Source: Pterobdella sp. o SKG-2022
Taxonomy: Eukaryota > Annelida > Clitellata > Hirudinida > Piscicolidae
DNA: 64,000 nt
Direction of reading: 5' to 3'
Assembly (NCBI GenBank): GCA_964035795.1
Contig: OZ038324.1
Coordinates: forward strand, 6,171,030-6,235,029
The notes below the pieces were generated by a model. That model saw only the letters and a program-made list of their open reading frames with translations, searched no databases and was not told the origin of the DNA. Within the stretch, counting starts at the first letter, position 1, and each line of letters starts with the position of its first letter. Position numbers and translations under genes: made by a program. This document shows positions 1 through 25,889 of this stretch, piece after piece.

Positions 1-278
1 TCCGATAACTCCATGTACTGTGAATAAAAACTTCAATCATCAATAGTAATAATAATAATAACAATTAAAAACAATAATAATAGAAACATTAATGTGGACT
101 AGAAACTCCCGAAGTAAATGCCACTATAAGCTTGTTCGTCATTGTATTGTAATTGTTCTGTTTAGTAGTCTAACCTCATGCGATGAAACAAGACTTCAAA
201 CAAATAATAAGAATGAAGAATGTGAGAAATATATATATAAATAACTAAATATGAGAATTTAAAAAAAAATATAACAAC

Positions 279-12855
<12,577 letters not shown>

Positions 12856-13499
12856 TGTCAGTATCTTTGTATTCCTTTGTCTGTGACTGCTTCTTTTAGG
12901 TTTGAAAAGGTATAATCAAAATTTAATTACACTATTTTTCTTTGTTTCATTATACAGTATAGGTGCTTTAGAAACTATTTTGAATTTATGTAATAATCGA
13001 GGTTTTTTAAACTAGGAACTAGCATTTAAAAATACGTTACAATAGTTTATCCCACTAGTTTCATTATTGATTATGAGGATATAACTCACAGTGAAAAGAC
13101 TTCATGCGGTGCCAAGTGTAATCAGAAGGAGGATAATAATGAAGGGAATATTATAATACAGTAAGACACAGTTACAACATTTAAAAGTTTAATTCTTCTA
13201 TAATCAACAACCACTTTAATTAGCTCAATAATATTTTTTACTATTTTTAACTAAATACAACCACAAAATTTTTTAATGTATTAAACACAAAGGGGAGAAT
13301 CTCAATTCTGTTTCAAATGTGACTTTTTTATTCACTGTCGTGATGGCACTGATGACATAAAGTAAACAATTAAAAAACGAGCTTTAAATAGCATTATATG
13401 GTATGTGTTTTTATACTCGTTTACTTAGTCACCTGTATTAAAATAGAGATGTGCGATTCAACATTTAATAATATTTTACTTCTATTTTAAAAATTTTCA

Positions 13500-13500
<1 letters not shown>
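12856..13500. other. Region upstream of the myosin start; no gene seen
   Basis: AT-rich sequence 5' of the myosin ATG (gene on minus strand). I see no further coding exon and no convincing TATA box at a suitable spacing. Minus-strand CCTAAAAG about 40 bases before the ATG could be a 5' UTR splice acceptor, but that is weak. Confidence 0.4.

Positions 13501-13506
<6 letters not shown>

Positions 13507-13562
<56 letters not shown>
13507..13562. repeat. (AT)n microsatellite bordering the assembly gap
   Basis: Perfect AT dinucleotide run of over 50 bp that runs directly into the unknown bases. The repeat almost certainly caused the assembly break, so its real length is unknown. Confidence 0.95.
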
Positions 13563-13762
13563 NNNNNNNNNNNNNNNNNNNNNNNNNNNNNNNNNNNNNN
13601 NNNNNNNNNNNNNNNNNNNNNNNNNNNNNNNNNNNNNNNNNNNNNNNNNNNNNNNNNNNNNNNNNNNNNNNNNNNNNNNNNNNNNNNNNNNNNNNNNNNN
13701 NNNNNNNNNNNNNNNNNNNNNNNNNNNNNNNNNNNNNNNNNNNNNNNNNNNNNNNNNNNNNN
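13563..13762. other. Assembly gap (200 N)
   Basis: Exactly 200 consecutive unknown bases, probably a nominal gap size rather than a measured one. It lies between the myosin 5' end and the PCIF1 3' end, so distances across it are unreliable. Confidence 0.98.
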
Positions 13763-14382
13763 GATTCATTAGTTTCAAATTGTAGTTTAGTTTATTTTTT
13801 ACTTTAAAGACTACTAAGAAACTATATAATTTACTAATATAATATGCTTTTTTGCAAGGTTCACTGTTTAGTTCCGTGATTTCATGTTACTTCAAAGCTC
13901 AGATCTCTTTAACTTTTAATAAAATTAGATAAGCTAAAAAATTAAATACTTGTTCATTTCATGCATTATATATTGTTAGATTTTTTTTCAATTTTTAAAC
14001 TACGTATCATGAAACATGTGTTTATTGCTAAACGTTCAACTATTGAACATTTGTTAAATAAAGCAATAGAAAAAGAATTAGAAAACAGAAATTTTCGAAT
14101 TTAATTTAAATATGAATGAAAACTATGCGTATAATAAGAGACAGAGAAAAGGACAATCTAGCAGATAAAAAGTAGATTAGATGTTGAAAACAGCTAAATA
14201 TCGAGCTAATTATAAAAAACAATAAAATAATATATGTAAATAACAGTCTAAATTCAACAAAACAGATAAAACACAAAAATTATTATATTTTTAAAATATC
14301 AACTTTTTCGGCCTAATAGCAAGCAGCGATTATAGAATATTAAATTGCCAACCTGGATAACAACCTTTTTTCCACCAAACCC
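13763..14382. other. Intergenic AT-rich stretch; nothing recognised
   Basis: About 620 bp between the gap and the LINE remnant, without long open frames, tandem repeats or recognisable motifs. Confidence 0.4.
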
Positions 14383-15500
14383 ATGAACGTCAGTGGTCTA
14401 ACTGGTGAATCTAAAAAGAATCTGCTAGCCAAAGACTTTAAAAACTATAATCTTAGTGTGATGTGCCTACAAGAAACTCAAAGCTAAAAGAAAGACACCA
14501 TATTGAACTAGGCATACTAATTTCCAGGTTTATAATACTACTCCCAATATTAAAAAATTATTTCAAACATAATTTTAGCTAGAACCTTACCACCAATGAA
14601 GAAACTAATCTTCCCCAAAAAAGCAACTTATAAGAAAGGAAGATAAGAGATGTTGTCTGGACTCACCAGGTGAACATCTTGGGCCGAACACTGAAAATCA
14701 AGGCATAGATCTGTGATCTGCCTTTGAGACAGTTGATCGTGGAAAATTTATGAAGGATATTGCAGCATTTGCACCCCTGAAGACTAAAAACTAGTAAACT
14801 TTCTTTTGAAATACAAAAAAATTAAATCAGGAAAAACAAAGAATTTGCCACTTGTTGAAAAAAATATGCAACGGATTTAGCCCAGTTCTTTTCATAATAT
14901 ATTCAAAAAAAGCAATGAAAAAAATCAGAAAAAAAGTGCTTGTACGCCGATGACGTAAACTTCTTAAGTAAAAACGGTATGGATCTCAACATTGTGACAA
15001 AACCTCTGGCCTTATGGAGCCTACAAATAAACCGATTAAATACAAAAACCATATCAATTGACGCAAAAAATTGGTAGTGATTATGTTAGCTAGACTTACA
15101 AAAAGTTTCGTGTCTGTTTTAGAATAAATACTTTGTGTTTGATGACCTTACAAAATAAGTATTGAATAAAAGCAAAACACTGGGCGTGCTAATTGACTCA
15201 AAAAGGAATGAAAAGAAAGATTTAACAATGCTATGCGTAGACAACTTAAAATATGAACGTCAAAAATTGTTAGATCAAGAAGTCAAAAATTTATAAAGTA
15301 TGTCCAATCCACCATGCTTTTCGGCTGCAATACCTCGCCAATGAAGAAATAGAAAGGTCAAAAGAAGGATGGTCAAACACGAATGCAGAGCTTTTTGGCT
15401 CAAACGCATGTCCACAAGAGATAAACGCTCTTGTTGAACCGGTGACATGTGAAATGAAAAATCGACGCTGGCAGATGCTAGGCCTTATTTTGAGATAGAC
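14383..15500 (+). mobile_element. Degenerate non-LTR retrotransposon (LINE) fragment
   Basis: Scattered, frameshifted remnants of one element in correct order. At 14383 an endonuclease-like start (NVSGLTGESKKNLL, then VMCLQETQ about 30 residues in); at about 14876 a reverse-transcriptase block FSPVLFIIYS; at 14940-14966 the catalytic motif YADDVNFL in another frame; near 15180 LGVLIDSK; near 15455 RRWQMLGLILR, like the RRWxWLGHxLR block near the C-terminus of many LINEs. Stop codons and frameshifts separate these blocks, so it is dead. The spacing from endonuclease to RT is shorter than in an intact element, implying internal deletion. The clade is not assigned. It lies between the gap and the PCIF1 3' end. 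Confidence 0.7.
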
Positions 15501-15744
15501 CACTACGTTACGGCGAAAGATGCAACTATTGATTCTATCAAAACGAAAAAAAACGAGGAAGACTAATTACCTGTATACTCACCAACATTGAAGAACAAAG
15601 TTTTGAATTCATGAATATTTTTTTAAAAAATATATAAAAACTGATGTGAAATGAAAGTGAAACTTTAAAAATTCAAAATATAACTCAACCAACAAATTTC
15701 TATCCAATAGAAATAAAGTAGTAATCATTTAAAAATAGTTCTCG

Positions 15745-17861
15745 TCACACTGACATCTGATAAGCTATCAGCAACTGCTTTATCTTCTGATTGGTCACGG
15801 GCCATTTCCTTGACCCCGCCTCGTTTTGCAGGAAAATAACAGTAGTACCATGCACCGATTTTATGTTCAAGTCTTTCCTGCCGGTTTTTCATTTATTATC
15901 AGTTTTCCGTTGATTTCAAATAGTTTCTTATAACTACTAATACTTTATACTGCTAAAAAATAATAATAACGATAACAACAGTAATAATAAAGTTTATTAG
16001 TATTATTATTATTATAATTAGTAGTAGTAGTATTAGTAGTATATCAAAAGTAATGAACAGACTGCTGGCAGACGTGTTGGAATCCGTGCCGGTAGGTGTG
16101 TTCCATGGGTGCGATGGTCACCTGATGACGTTTGAACCTGTGATGTCATATTATCACTTGATGACATCCAATGATTTGTGGGAATGTACACATGTAAAAA
16201 CGTATTTGAAAAATTTTTGAAGGTATGTTTTCATTTCATTCAGACACACACACACGCACAAATAAACAAAACCATAAACACACACACTCACCTACTATAC
16301 TCCATCTTGACTAGAGCTTCAGTAGGCGGGTCTTTCCACTCGGGCAGAAAGATTATGAAGCTTAATGGGGCTGATGACTCACGCAACAAATTCTATTTGG
16401 TGTTGAGAAGAAGAAATTATAGTTCACTATTAGAAATTATAGTTTATCATAGAAAATTATGGTTATTCTATATGAATTATAGTTCCTCAAAATTAAATCA
16501 AAATTTATCTATATAACAATTTTCAGCTAGTGTGATGATGCTGCTATCTGTTCTTAAAATTATAATGAAAACAATAATGAAATAATAATCACAACAATAA
16601 TAACAATAATGGAAATAATTCTATCATTAAAAAAAATGCATAAAATGACTTTTAAAAAAATATTTTCTCGATTTTTTTTCTATATAATGAAAAAATTTTT
16701 AAATAAACTTACTTTTAAACAGAAACTAAAATTTTTGATGAGCGAAACCTTTTCATAATAAATTAGTAAAAGAAATATGAATAATAAAAATAATAATACT
16801 AATGATAATAATATTAATAACAATAAAAAAAAATGTAACATCTCAATGTACATATAAACAAAACTCAACAATTTTTTTGTCAATTTACGAGAGAATTTTA
16901 GTGCATTTGTTTAATGGTTTTAATATGTAAAAATTTTTTGAACAATAAAAATAAAAATAATAACAACAATAACATCTCCTAGCACCTCGACGTGGTCTGC
17001 CATGGCATCCATGAGCTCTTCACAAAAAGGAGGGTTGGCCTCGAAGGAGCCCTGTCTTGCATGCAGGTCCAAGATTGAGCTGGGTGTTTGTTTTGATGAC
17101 GATGACAATAAGCAAATGTAATGGAAAATATGATAAGATTGATAAAAATAATAACAAAAATGATAAATCCTACTGAAAACAACAATAAAATAACAACAGC
17201 ATAAAAAAGTGAAATGAAACAAATAATAAACATAATAATAATAACCCTCTAGATCCGAAGTAGCAGTCAGTGTCAACAAATGCGCTGCAGAAGTCCTTGA
17301 AGAAACAGTTGAGAGGGGAGGCGAAGCACTCAAATGTCACTCCGAAGGCACTGTGTGGGCATATTTATGATGTTCTAATGCTAATAAAAATAATAATAAA
17401 TACAATAATAATAGGAATTAACAATAATAACAAAAAAAAACAATAATAACGATAATAATAATAATAATAATGAAGCAACCTCTGAAGGTGTGAGAAGACA
17501 GGCAGTGGCAGGGCTCCTTGCAACATCGAGCCCTCATTCTCTTTGGGACCAAAGAAGCTCTGAAGTGGTATTGTTATTGCTATTATTTCATTTTTTTTAT
17601 TATTACATATCATTTTTCAAATTATTATTCTTATTATTAATTGTTGTTATTACTTGTTATTCACCTTTCAATTTTATTGACCATATAAAAGTTATTATTA
17701 ATATTATGCTGATTATCATTTTTTTATCATGCTTAGTATTATTATTATTATTATTAGCATGCTTATTATTGACCTGGTATCTCTTGAGCATGCACCAGGT
17801 CCTGCTTAAGAAGTGCTCGGGTTGGTGTGGTGTGTGTGCCATGTACAATTGCTCCTGTCAA

Positions 17862-17893
<32 letters not shown>

Positions 17894-20800
17894 TAATAAT
17901 AATGATAATAATAAGAATAAGAAATGCTTATTTAAATAATTTAACCTTATCAAGGTGATTATAACAACGAAATAAAACTCATATTATTTTGTAAATAATT
18001 TTATTACCAAAATTATTATATTATTTTAAAAAATTACAAACGAGTTTTTGGAAGTGAGGTAGGTTGATACAGACGGTATTGACACCGGAAGTGACGTGAG
18101 CTGTTAGATACACCACGCCCCTGTTCTCCTCCAATTGAATGTGGGGCGGTGGTGGAGGGCATGTGACGGGAATAGATGCCAGACATTCAACAAGCTTTGA
18201 CGTTGTTTCAGTCGTGTTTTTCATGCTTGTCATATTATTATCTTTATCGTCGTTGTTAGTATTATTATTATTAGTAGTAATAGTATTATTGTTATTATTA
18301 TTAGAAGTAGAAGTATCAGTTGAACGAGTATTAGAGGTAGTAGTATTATAAACGTGAGAATTGACAGTAGTACCAAAGCTATTATTATTATTTTTATTAT
18401 TGTTTATATGATCAGAATCAACAGAGGAGGTAACATGGATAGGTTGCTCATTATTATTATTATTGTAGATGCTTTCATTTAGGTGTCTCAGAACTTCACT
18501 GTACTGACAGGAAAGATTGTTCATCTGTGATTGAATTGTAATCATAAAAAGTAAAATCATAAGTATGAAACAAATTATAATAACGATAATATTAAATATT
18601 AACAACAATAATAGTACTGACGTCACGGCAGATGGAGTTAACGGAGGGAGTAGCTGCCAGGGTGAGGTGAGGTTGGCATTCTCTCTTCAACGTTGCCAGT
18701 CTATCCTGTCGACATACTTATAATAACAATTATTATTATTAAAAATATCACAGCCCATTACGATTTCGATTTTTGGCAACATTAAAAACAAAGTTCCATG
18801 CATAAAGCCAGACTGTTTTTGCAAATCAACACTTATTTCCTTCTTATATTTGTGTATTTGAATACTGTGTCGATAAAAAGTTAAATAAATCTATTAGTGT
18901 GCATTTGGGTTGCCTTTAAACCAGCCTGTGAGCGAGTGAGTGTCATTACATTGAAATGAGTAATCTTGTCATTATGATGATGATGAAAATATAATAATAT
19001 AATAATGATGATAACCATGTAATCATCGAAAGAACACAAGCTTCTCCTCCGCAGGAAAGAGATAGCGTCTTGAGTCTGCCACGTGACCACCCGCCTTCCC
19101 TCCCCCATGTTTGCTGCTCGCTTCTCTATTAAGGATCTTTGATGGTGTAGATTGATTTTACGTGTCCCATAATATCATGAGCAACACTACAAAAAACCAT
19201 TATCTCTACAATGAAATCAAAATTTTGAAAAAAAACAGGAAATCATCATCACATGACATAACCATCCCAACTCCTACCCCACATCACCATACCATTACTA
19301 CCCCACATCACCATACCATTACTACCCCACCATCATATAACCATTCTTACCACACCACACCTGGCAGCTTCAACATAGGAAATGATCATCTTCTTAGCTT
19401 CATCACATCTCCGTGGTCTGTGCAGTCTAACAGGAATGTCGTTCATTATCTGTGTGTGTGTGTTTGTGTGTTTGCGTATATTCATGTTTATACAAGTAAC
19501 AACTGTATTCACTACACACACATAAAAACACAACCTCTCTAAACATAGAAGCGGAAACAGGTTGTTGCAGGTTGCTAGGTAAAAGGGGATCTTGAAGAAT
19601 GTTATTTGTAATCTTTCTTTCTAACAACCACCTGTTGAATGACTCCGGAGGTGCCTCTACTCCTGTGCAGTGTAAATTTATTTGATTTGGTGGTTCATAA
19701 TGGTTAATTTTATTTTAATATTCCTATTATTGCTATTATAGTTTTTTATTGTATTATTTTATTATCATCTCCATTATTACTATTATTAATTTATTATCAT
19801 CTCCATTATTATTATTATTAATTTATTATCATCTCCATTATTATTATTATTATTAATTTATTATCATCTCCATTATTATTATAATTTTTATTACCTTCCC
19901 TTTTGAGACACATATCCTGATAAGCTTCCCTCAACTTTGACAATAAGGTGCTTCTCACACTCTCCACCTTCGTTATTATTCTTTCCATTATTGTTATTAT
20001 TATTATTATTATCATTATTATTATATTTTTGCTATAACCATTATTATTTATATTATTGAAATTTTTGAAAATTAAGCTCAAAACCAATATTAATGATAAA
20101 AATAATTATTTTAAACAGCATCAGCATTGTACTATTATAAATATATAAGGTTTTATTATTATTATTATTATTTATATTGAATTTAATTAATTCAATTTAA
20201 TCTGATTAGATTGAAGTGTTGTACATATCTCAGTAGCTGGAGTTAACAGCAGCCAACGTAAATTATAAAATAAGGCATTTTTTTAGTAAAATCATTATAC
20301 ATTGTCAGTCTGAGCTGAAGTCCAACTTATAATTGATATTTTTATTATATTGATATGATAACAGCAATAAAAATTATTTTTTATAGACCTCAGGTGTGGG
20401 GTGGTAGTAGGGGTTGTGAATGGCGCAATCCACCAAAATATTGCAATGTACTTTGAAGTTCCAGAACAGACTGCAATAGTGTTATAATAACCTCAATAAT
20501 AGTATTAATAATGATGATAATGATAATAGATTATTAATATTGTTAATTGGTTAGTAATATTAGTATTAGCATTATTGTTTTTCTTCCCAATATTGATGGT
20601 ATTCCTTTAGTAGTGATTTTAATTTATTACTTGAAAAATGAAAAAGCATTACTTTGGTAGAAATTTACTTGTTGACATGGATGAATTTTCATCAGACCTT
20701 CAAAAATATTTATTTATATTTTTTAATTTTGAATATCTAGATATATATATATGTGCAACCATGAATTGCTATGGAAAAAAATAATGTTATAATTTATACC

Positions 20801-21724
20801 TGTGAAAGTAATATCAAATTGATAAACTTTCTACTAATCATTCTCTATCTCCATCTCTACACCATACTTCTCCTTCAAACCACAACCTCCCACCATACTT
20901 CTCAACCATTTTCATTCACACCACACTACCTTCCCTCACCTACCTAGCATTTATCTCAGGAAGCTCCCAAACTGACTGTTGAGTGTTCTTGTTGTAAAAA
21001 TATTCTTTTTCCATCCTTTGTGTGAAGTAAATATTTCAGATTTATGAGTAATTTTAATAATTATGTAGATATCTTGAAAATCTTGTTGAAATCATTGTTA
21101 CATGTCATTGTATGAAGATTCAACTGACAAGATGAAGCACAAAAATTTCAAAAAATTTTGAAACACACACCTGGAGCTCCAACACCTCCTCCATCCCTGG
21201 GTGAACAGGGCCAATGGTAGGTCACATGGGTCAATGTGGAAAGGGGTTCTATTTATAGTGTGAGATGGATAGGTGGTGGTTGATGAATGAGTTGTGGTTG
21301 AGGAGTGGGTAGTGCAAGATGGGTGGGTAGTGATTGATAGGTGAGTGTTTGTATGTAAAAAAGAAGATGAAATGGATGGAAGAGAAGACGGAATGGTTGA
21401 TGAATGCATAATTCTGTCATTAGAAAAAGAACTAGGAAAAGATGATATCTGGGTAGAAGATTGCTCACTATTGTTAAAATTTAGGGATGTTTCATTACTT
21501 TCAAAATTATTCATTGTTGATATTGTGTTTATTTTTACAATTTTGTTGGTGCCAAGATTTTTAGAATGTTGAAAATTTTGATTTAATGTAGTTGCAATAC
21601 ATGTTGAGCTTGATGCTGTCAACATTGGCGCAATGTGGTGTTGAGGAGTACTTTCTGCTAGATATTTGGAAACTGCTGGCTTTGGAGAAGAGTCTTCAGA
21701 TAGATGGTTTTTTTCAATAGACAT
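15745..21724 (-). CDS. PCIF1: Cap-specific mRNA (2'-O-methyladenosine-N6-)-methyltransferase PCIF1/CAPAM
   Basis: Converts the cap-adjacent 2'-O-methyladenosine of mRNA to m6Am using S-adenosylmethionine; nuclear, binds phosphorylated RNA polymerase II tail through its WW domain (family knowledge). Sixteen coding exons: 21171-21724, 20944-21015, 20389-20470, 19895-19967, 19535-19662, 19361-19449, 19016-19136, 18622-18705, 18042-18524, 17774-17854, 17480-17559, 17246-17350, 16974-17079, 16292-16377, 16063-16137, 15745-15877; 783 residues, near the roughly 700 of vertebrate PCIF1. Seen: Ser/Thr-rich N-terminus; WW domain about residues 170-210 (GWRRCW, EYFYN, SVWELP) across the first two exons; conserved blocks [27 protein letters not shown]; catalytic NPPF near residue 666 in [34 protein letters not shown] near the C-terminus. 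The 161-residue exon 18042-18524 carries an Asn/Thr-rich insertion absent from vertebrate relatives. The start ATG at 21722-21724 has A at -3. Confidence 0.95.
17860..17925. repeat. (AAT)n microsatellite in a PCIF1 intron
   Basis: Near-pure AAT run directly upstream (in gene sense) of the exon 17774-17854 acceptor. On the transcribed strand it reads as ATT repeats. Confidence 0.7.
18180..18470 (-). repeat. PCIF1: Asn/Thr-rich insertion encoded inside PCIF1
   Basis: Within exon 18042-18524, AAT/AAC-type trinucleotide runs encode blocks of consecutive Asn with Thr and Ser (for example [14 protein letters not shown]). Flanking residues return to recognisable PCIF1 sequence ([15 protein letters not shown]), and the frame stays open for the whole exon, so this is translated low complexity and not an intron. 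Confidence 0.8.
19258..19340. repeat. 24-bp tandem repeat in a PCIF1 intron
   Basis: About three copies of CCCCACATCACCATACCATT plus ACTA, in the intron just 3' (gene sense) of the exon at 19361-19449. Confidence 0.7.
19757..19890. repeat. Tandem TTATCATCTCCATTATTATT repeats in a PCIF1 intron
   Basis: Four copies of a unit of about 27-33 bp made of TTATCATCTCC followed by a variable ATT run. It lies between exons 19895-19967 and 19535-19662. Confidence 0.7.
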
Positions 21725-22448
21725 TTTTATGAAGTTTTAAATTTTTCTAGAGTAAAAGCGTGGTAAATATTTCAATCGTGATTTGTTTACAGTAGATATT
21801 GAAACTTTTTAAAGTTCAAAGCACACCTGGTAAAAAAAGTTTTTTAAAATTTTGTTAAAAAAATTATTAATTAATTCAACAACTATGCATTTGGAATAGT
21901 TTTCAACTCGTAATTTTCTGAATTATAACCTTAATTTAACCATTGAAACTATTATTTTTAAATTATGCAAATTTTTATTACTAATACTTTCATAATATGT
22001 TTGAGATATTATAGATTTTTTGAAGTTTTAACTTTTAGTTAGTTTCTATCGAATTTGCATTTAAAATTTAAATTTTCAAAAGATAAAATAGTATTGTGTC
22101 AAATGAAAGTTATAGAAATAGTTTGAAATTAATTGTATAAGTTATATTTATTTTTCAAAGATCAGCTTAAACTATAAATTTTTCAAACTATTGTAACTAC
22201 CGCTTCATCTCTACAGGTAAGATTTTATTTCGATTCAAGTCATTCTATAAATGCTTCTTTATGCTTATGCCTGAAAAGGAAATATTTTTGCAATATGGTT
22301 TTCATTCAAATTTAAAACTCAATTTTCAATTATTTTTTTGGTTATATGTTTTTCTTCATTAACTAATAATATTCAAACATCACTTGTTTCAATCATTTGT
22401 TTTGATTGCATGTACTGGTTGTGCAGATAATACTGGCTTAACGACATT

Positions 22449-22612
22449 GTCTTCGTAGCTCAGCTGATGGAACATTAGACTAATTATTCAAAGTTACAGA
22501 GTCCAATCCGGCATTGATCCTACAATATACACCTGTTCCACATTGTGTTTTTGCTACATTCAATTAGTAGCAAATGCTTTGATTTAAAAAAATGCATCTA
22601 GCTCATTACATT
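22449..22612 (+). mobile_element. tRNA-derived SINE-like copy 1
   Basis: The head has a tRNA A-box-like TAGCTCAGCTGATGG and a decayed B-box (AGAGTCCAATCC). The body ACACCTGTTCCACATTGTGT and GCTACATTCAATTAGTAGCAA matches the copies at 40744-40923 and 61468-61606. The head is diverged, so it is not a functional tRNA. Confidence 0.75.
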
Positions 22613-23123
22613 AATCACTTTGGTGTTATGAACATTTTTTCATCAGTAATACAATATGCCAAAATAATGTTGCAAATTTTTATGTATTCCTTGTTTTCTA
22701 TTTTTCAATAATGTTTCTCATTGAAATATCTCAAAAAAGTTACTCAATGCCACATGCAAACTTGATTCATTTGACTCCATCACACTCATTCACTTTTCTA
22801 CAAAACCTTATGCTCTGATCACACCCTGTAAACTCAGCATCCTTAAACTGTTTTTTGAATACAAAAATGCTAATATTGTATTTATCTATGCAAGGTATAT
22901 TTGATAGTGATATAGGTGTACATATAAATATCAGGAACAAATTTGAAACATATGTTTAAGGTAAATTGACATCTTTTTCAAAGTTTCTTTGGAGACTCAT
23001 TCGAGGTATTTCCAATAATAATTTATCAAAAATTTTTTGGTAAAAAAATATAAAATATTTTCATTAATTATATCATTAATATTGTTACCATAGTTTTATC
23101 TGAAATTTTCATAATTTTTTACT

Positions 23124-23143
23124 GTTATTATTATTATTAATTC

Positions 23144-23179
<36 letters not shown>
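23124..23179. repeat. (ATT)n microsatellite
   Basis: Nearly uninterrupted TTA repeat in the PCIF1-QPCT intergenic region. Confidence 0.8.
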
Positions 23180-23180
<1 letters not shown>

Positions 23181-23979
23181 AAAAGGATCAAAATCAAACT
23201 TAGAGCTTTTTTCATATGCCACTAATAATGCTACTTGGCTCTTCAGATCCAAACTTTATTAAAGTGACATTAATTGAAAAACAATGCTTCAAAAAAAATT
23301 TATTTTAAGTTCACACATTTTGTCAAACAATCTTACATTTGAAACTGTGTTTATAAAAGATAGCTCTCAGAATATTACTAAAAACGAAGTTAAATCTAAA
23401 AAACTGAAATCTCACTGTAAATTTAATATCGTTCAACGAGTTTTTTCAATGCACCCATTTTATCCTTAATTAACTAGATAGATTTTTAAGTCTATTTTTA
23501 ATGCCTCAAGAATTGAAATAGACGCGGTTGAGTTTCATTTATGTTTTATTTATTTTGATTATTTTTTATTAGTAATAATAGTGGTACTACTAGGAGAAGT
23601 AAAAGTGGTATAATGCTCCCTTATTTTTATTAGTTGTAATTAATACATCCACTTTTCATATTATCCTTCTATCACTCAACAAATCTTCTTTTTCTCGACC
23701 GCCCAAACATTGGTATCCAATTTATTCATTTTTAATTCCACTATTTTTTGGTCTATTGATTATCTCAACATTGATGCGCCATAGTAACATAACAGGATTA
23801 ATATTGTAATTAAGTGCATTCCCTTTCTATATCTTTATGTTGAATATCAAGCTTTGTACATTATAAGAAAAACTATTAGTGCTCAAAAATCTCTCTATTT
23901 TACTTTGGCTTGAAAATCTTGTTATAATCAATAAGATAAGTTAAATATAAACTGTGAGTGAGGTTGCTTGATTAATAAA

Positions 23980-23985
<6 letters not shown>

Positions 23986-24020
<35 letters not shown>
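23986..24020. repeat. (AT)n microsatellite
   Basis: Perfect AT dinucleotide run of about 35 bp in the PCIF1-QPCT intergenic region. Confidence 0.9.
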
Positions 24021-24022
<2 letters not shown>

Positions 24023-24059
24023 ACTAGAGGTTTGAGAATCATTTAAGAAATATTTAATA

Positions 24060-24180
24060 GACGTTCGGGAAGTAATCCATTACTTCCTGTAATTCATTCG
24101 TGAGTGTGGTTCCGATCTCCTTGCGGCTCAGACATGGTTCAGGTTCCCGTGCGGTTGGAAGTCACTAGTAGCTTTATGTG
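24060..24180. other. GC-richer island in AT-rich intergenic DNA, unassigned
   Basis: About 120 bp with much higher G+C than its surroundings, including CTCCTTGCGGCTCAGACATG and TTCAGGTTCCCGTGCGGTTG. There is no open frame of note. The words resemble a decayed tRNA-like or structured-RNA segment, but A and B boxes are not convincing. Confidence 0.25.
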
Positions 24181-25800
24181 ATTTGTTGTGTTTGAAATTT
24201 ATTTGTATATAGAACATGTTGGTGTTTTGATATTTTTAATAATTTTAAACTTTTATATAAGAAAACTGGTTGTTAGGGGGGAAAGCCACAGTTGAGGATA
24301 CAATTAAGAGGTATTACCTCGATATATATCAAATCATTATAATGTTTGCGAAGTCAGCAAACCTCGTTATAACTTGGACCACTTCGATCTTCTCTATGTT
24401 TCACTTATGGAGATTTTCAATCTTTTATTCAACATTTACCCCATAAACGGCATTTTTTCTTCGTCTTAAGGGTAACTGACTTCTTTCCCTGGCTTAACTT
24501 CTTTATGCCGTTTCACCCTGTCGTTGGCTTTTTAAAACTTCCAAGTTGAGCTATGATTTCAAAAAAAATTGACGATTTTTTATTTCTATCGCTTTCAACT
24601 TTCCGAATCGTTCAGCAGTCCTTTTCAATAGGTTTTCTCCGTTCCTTATAAGAATTAGTTTCACAACTATCAAAATATAAATAAACACAAACTGCTATTA
24701 AAATAATAAGAATTATTATTTAAATAATAATGAAAAATTCATATTTACTTAATTAAATCATTTTGAATCGTGGTCATTTATATTCAAACTCGTGTTATCA
24801 GTCATCTCTATTGCGCATGCCCCATTGATTTTTGTTCCTGTTAATTATTTAGTGCTAATAATATTTTTTTTGTTTTAGCTATTATTTAAATTATTATTTT
24901 TATTGTTACTATTGTAGTTGTTTATTGTTTGTCATGTTCAGTCATAAGCAGTCACTAAAGCTGGAGGTGTTTCATAATGGGTTGTTAATCTTTTTTGCTT
25001 TTATTATTATTATTATAAGGTTTATTCTAACTTTTTAGAGACATTTCAATTCACTTTTAGTACTTAATTTTTTCGGAAATTTTTTCAAACTAGCGCATTA
25101 TGATAGGTCTAAATTCGTCTAAAGCTGAAATTATTTTTACTTTTTTAATGAATGTGTAAAAAACCTCATAAGTTGACGTGGAAATCGCCAGAAAGTCCTA
25201 TTATGCAATCTGAAAATTGTTTAAGCAATGAGTCACCATCAATCATCATTATAACGTTAGAATTCTTTTGCTTTATTAGTATTTATGGGCTACTTTTCGC
25301 TTAATTAAAATAATTATTCTACTTTCTTACAATTTTTTTGTTATTTTCATTCAATTTTTCGTTGTTTCAACTGAATATTCAATTTTATTGGGTTTATTCA
25401 CATTTTTAAGGCGTCCTCTCTCTTGTAAATAGGCCAATGAATTGAGTTCCCAAATAACATAGATAAAAATTAAAATTATCATTTTCAGTACAATATTATA
25501 GAGTCTATTAAATGATTTAAAAATAATTAATTTTTAAAAATAATTTATAGATAGTATCTTTATCTCTTTCTTTAACTCACTTTGATATAAATAAATAAAT
25601 GCGCATATGTAAATATATGTCTCAAAAGAACATGTAGATTTCACACAACATCTATATTTATTGACAATGAATTCAACTGTTTTACAAATATTATGAAAAA
25701 ATATATACCAGCTTACGACAAATCACCACCTGCTGCTTGTATCACTTTCAGGGGGCTTATTTAAACTACCTGAAGTTATTTTGCTTGAATAAACACACCC

Positions 25801-25802
<2 letters not shown>

Positions 25803-25886
<84 letters not shown>
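25803..25886 (+). repeat. (CA)n microsatellite abutting the QPCT start
   Basis: Perfect CA repeat of 84 bp ending 14 bp before the first in-frame ATG of QPCT, so it is in the core promoter or 5' UTR. Confidence 0.95.
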
Positions 25887-25888
<2 letters not shown>

Positions 25889-25889
25889 G

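Larger units (their letters stand above)
21725..25800. other. Intergenic region between head-to-head PCIF1 and QPCT; no gene seen
   Basis: About 4.1 kb of AT-rich DNA between two divergent start codons. It holds a SINE-like copy (22449-22612), an (ATT)n run near 23124-23179, an (AT)n run at 23986-24020 and a short GC-richer island near 24060-24180. I found no conserved coding blocks. Both promoters should lie here, but only the QPCT-proximal TATA-like element stands out. Confidence 0.5.
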
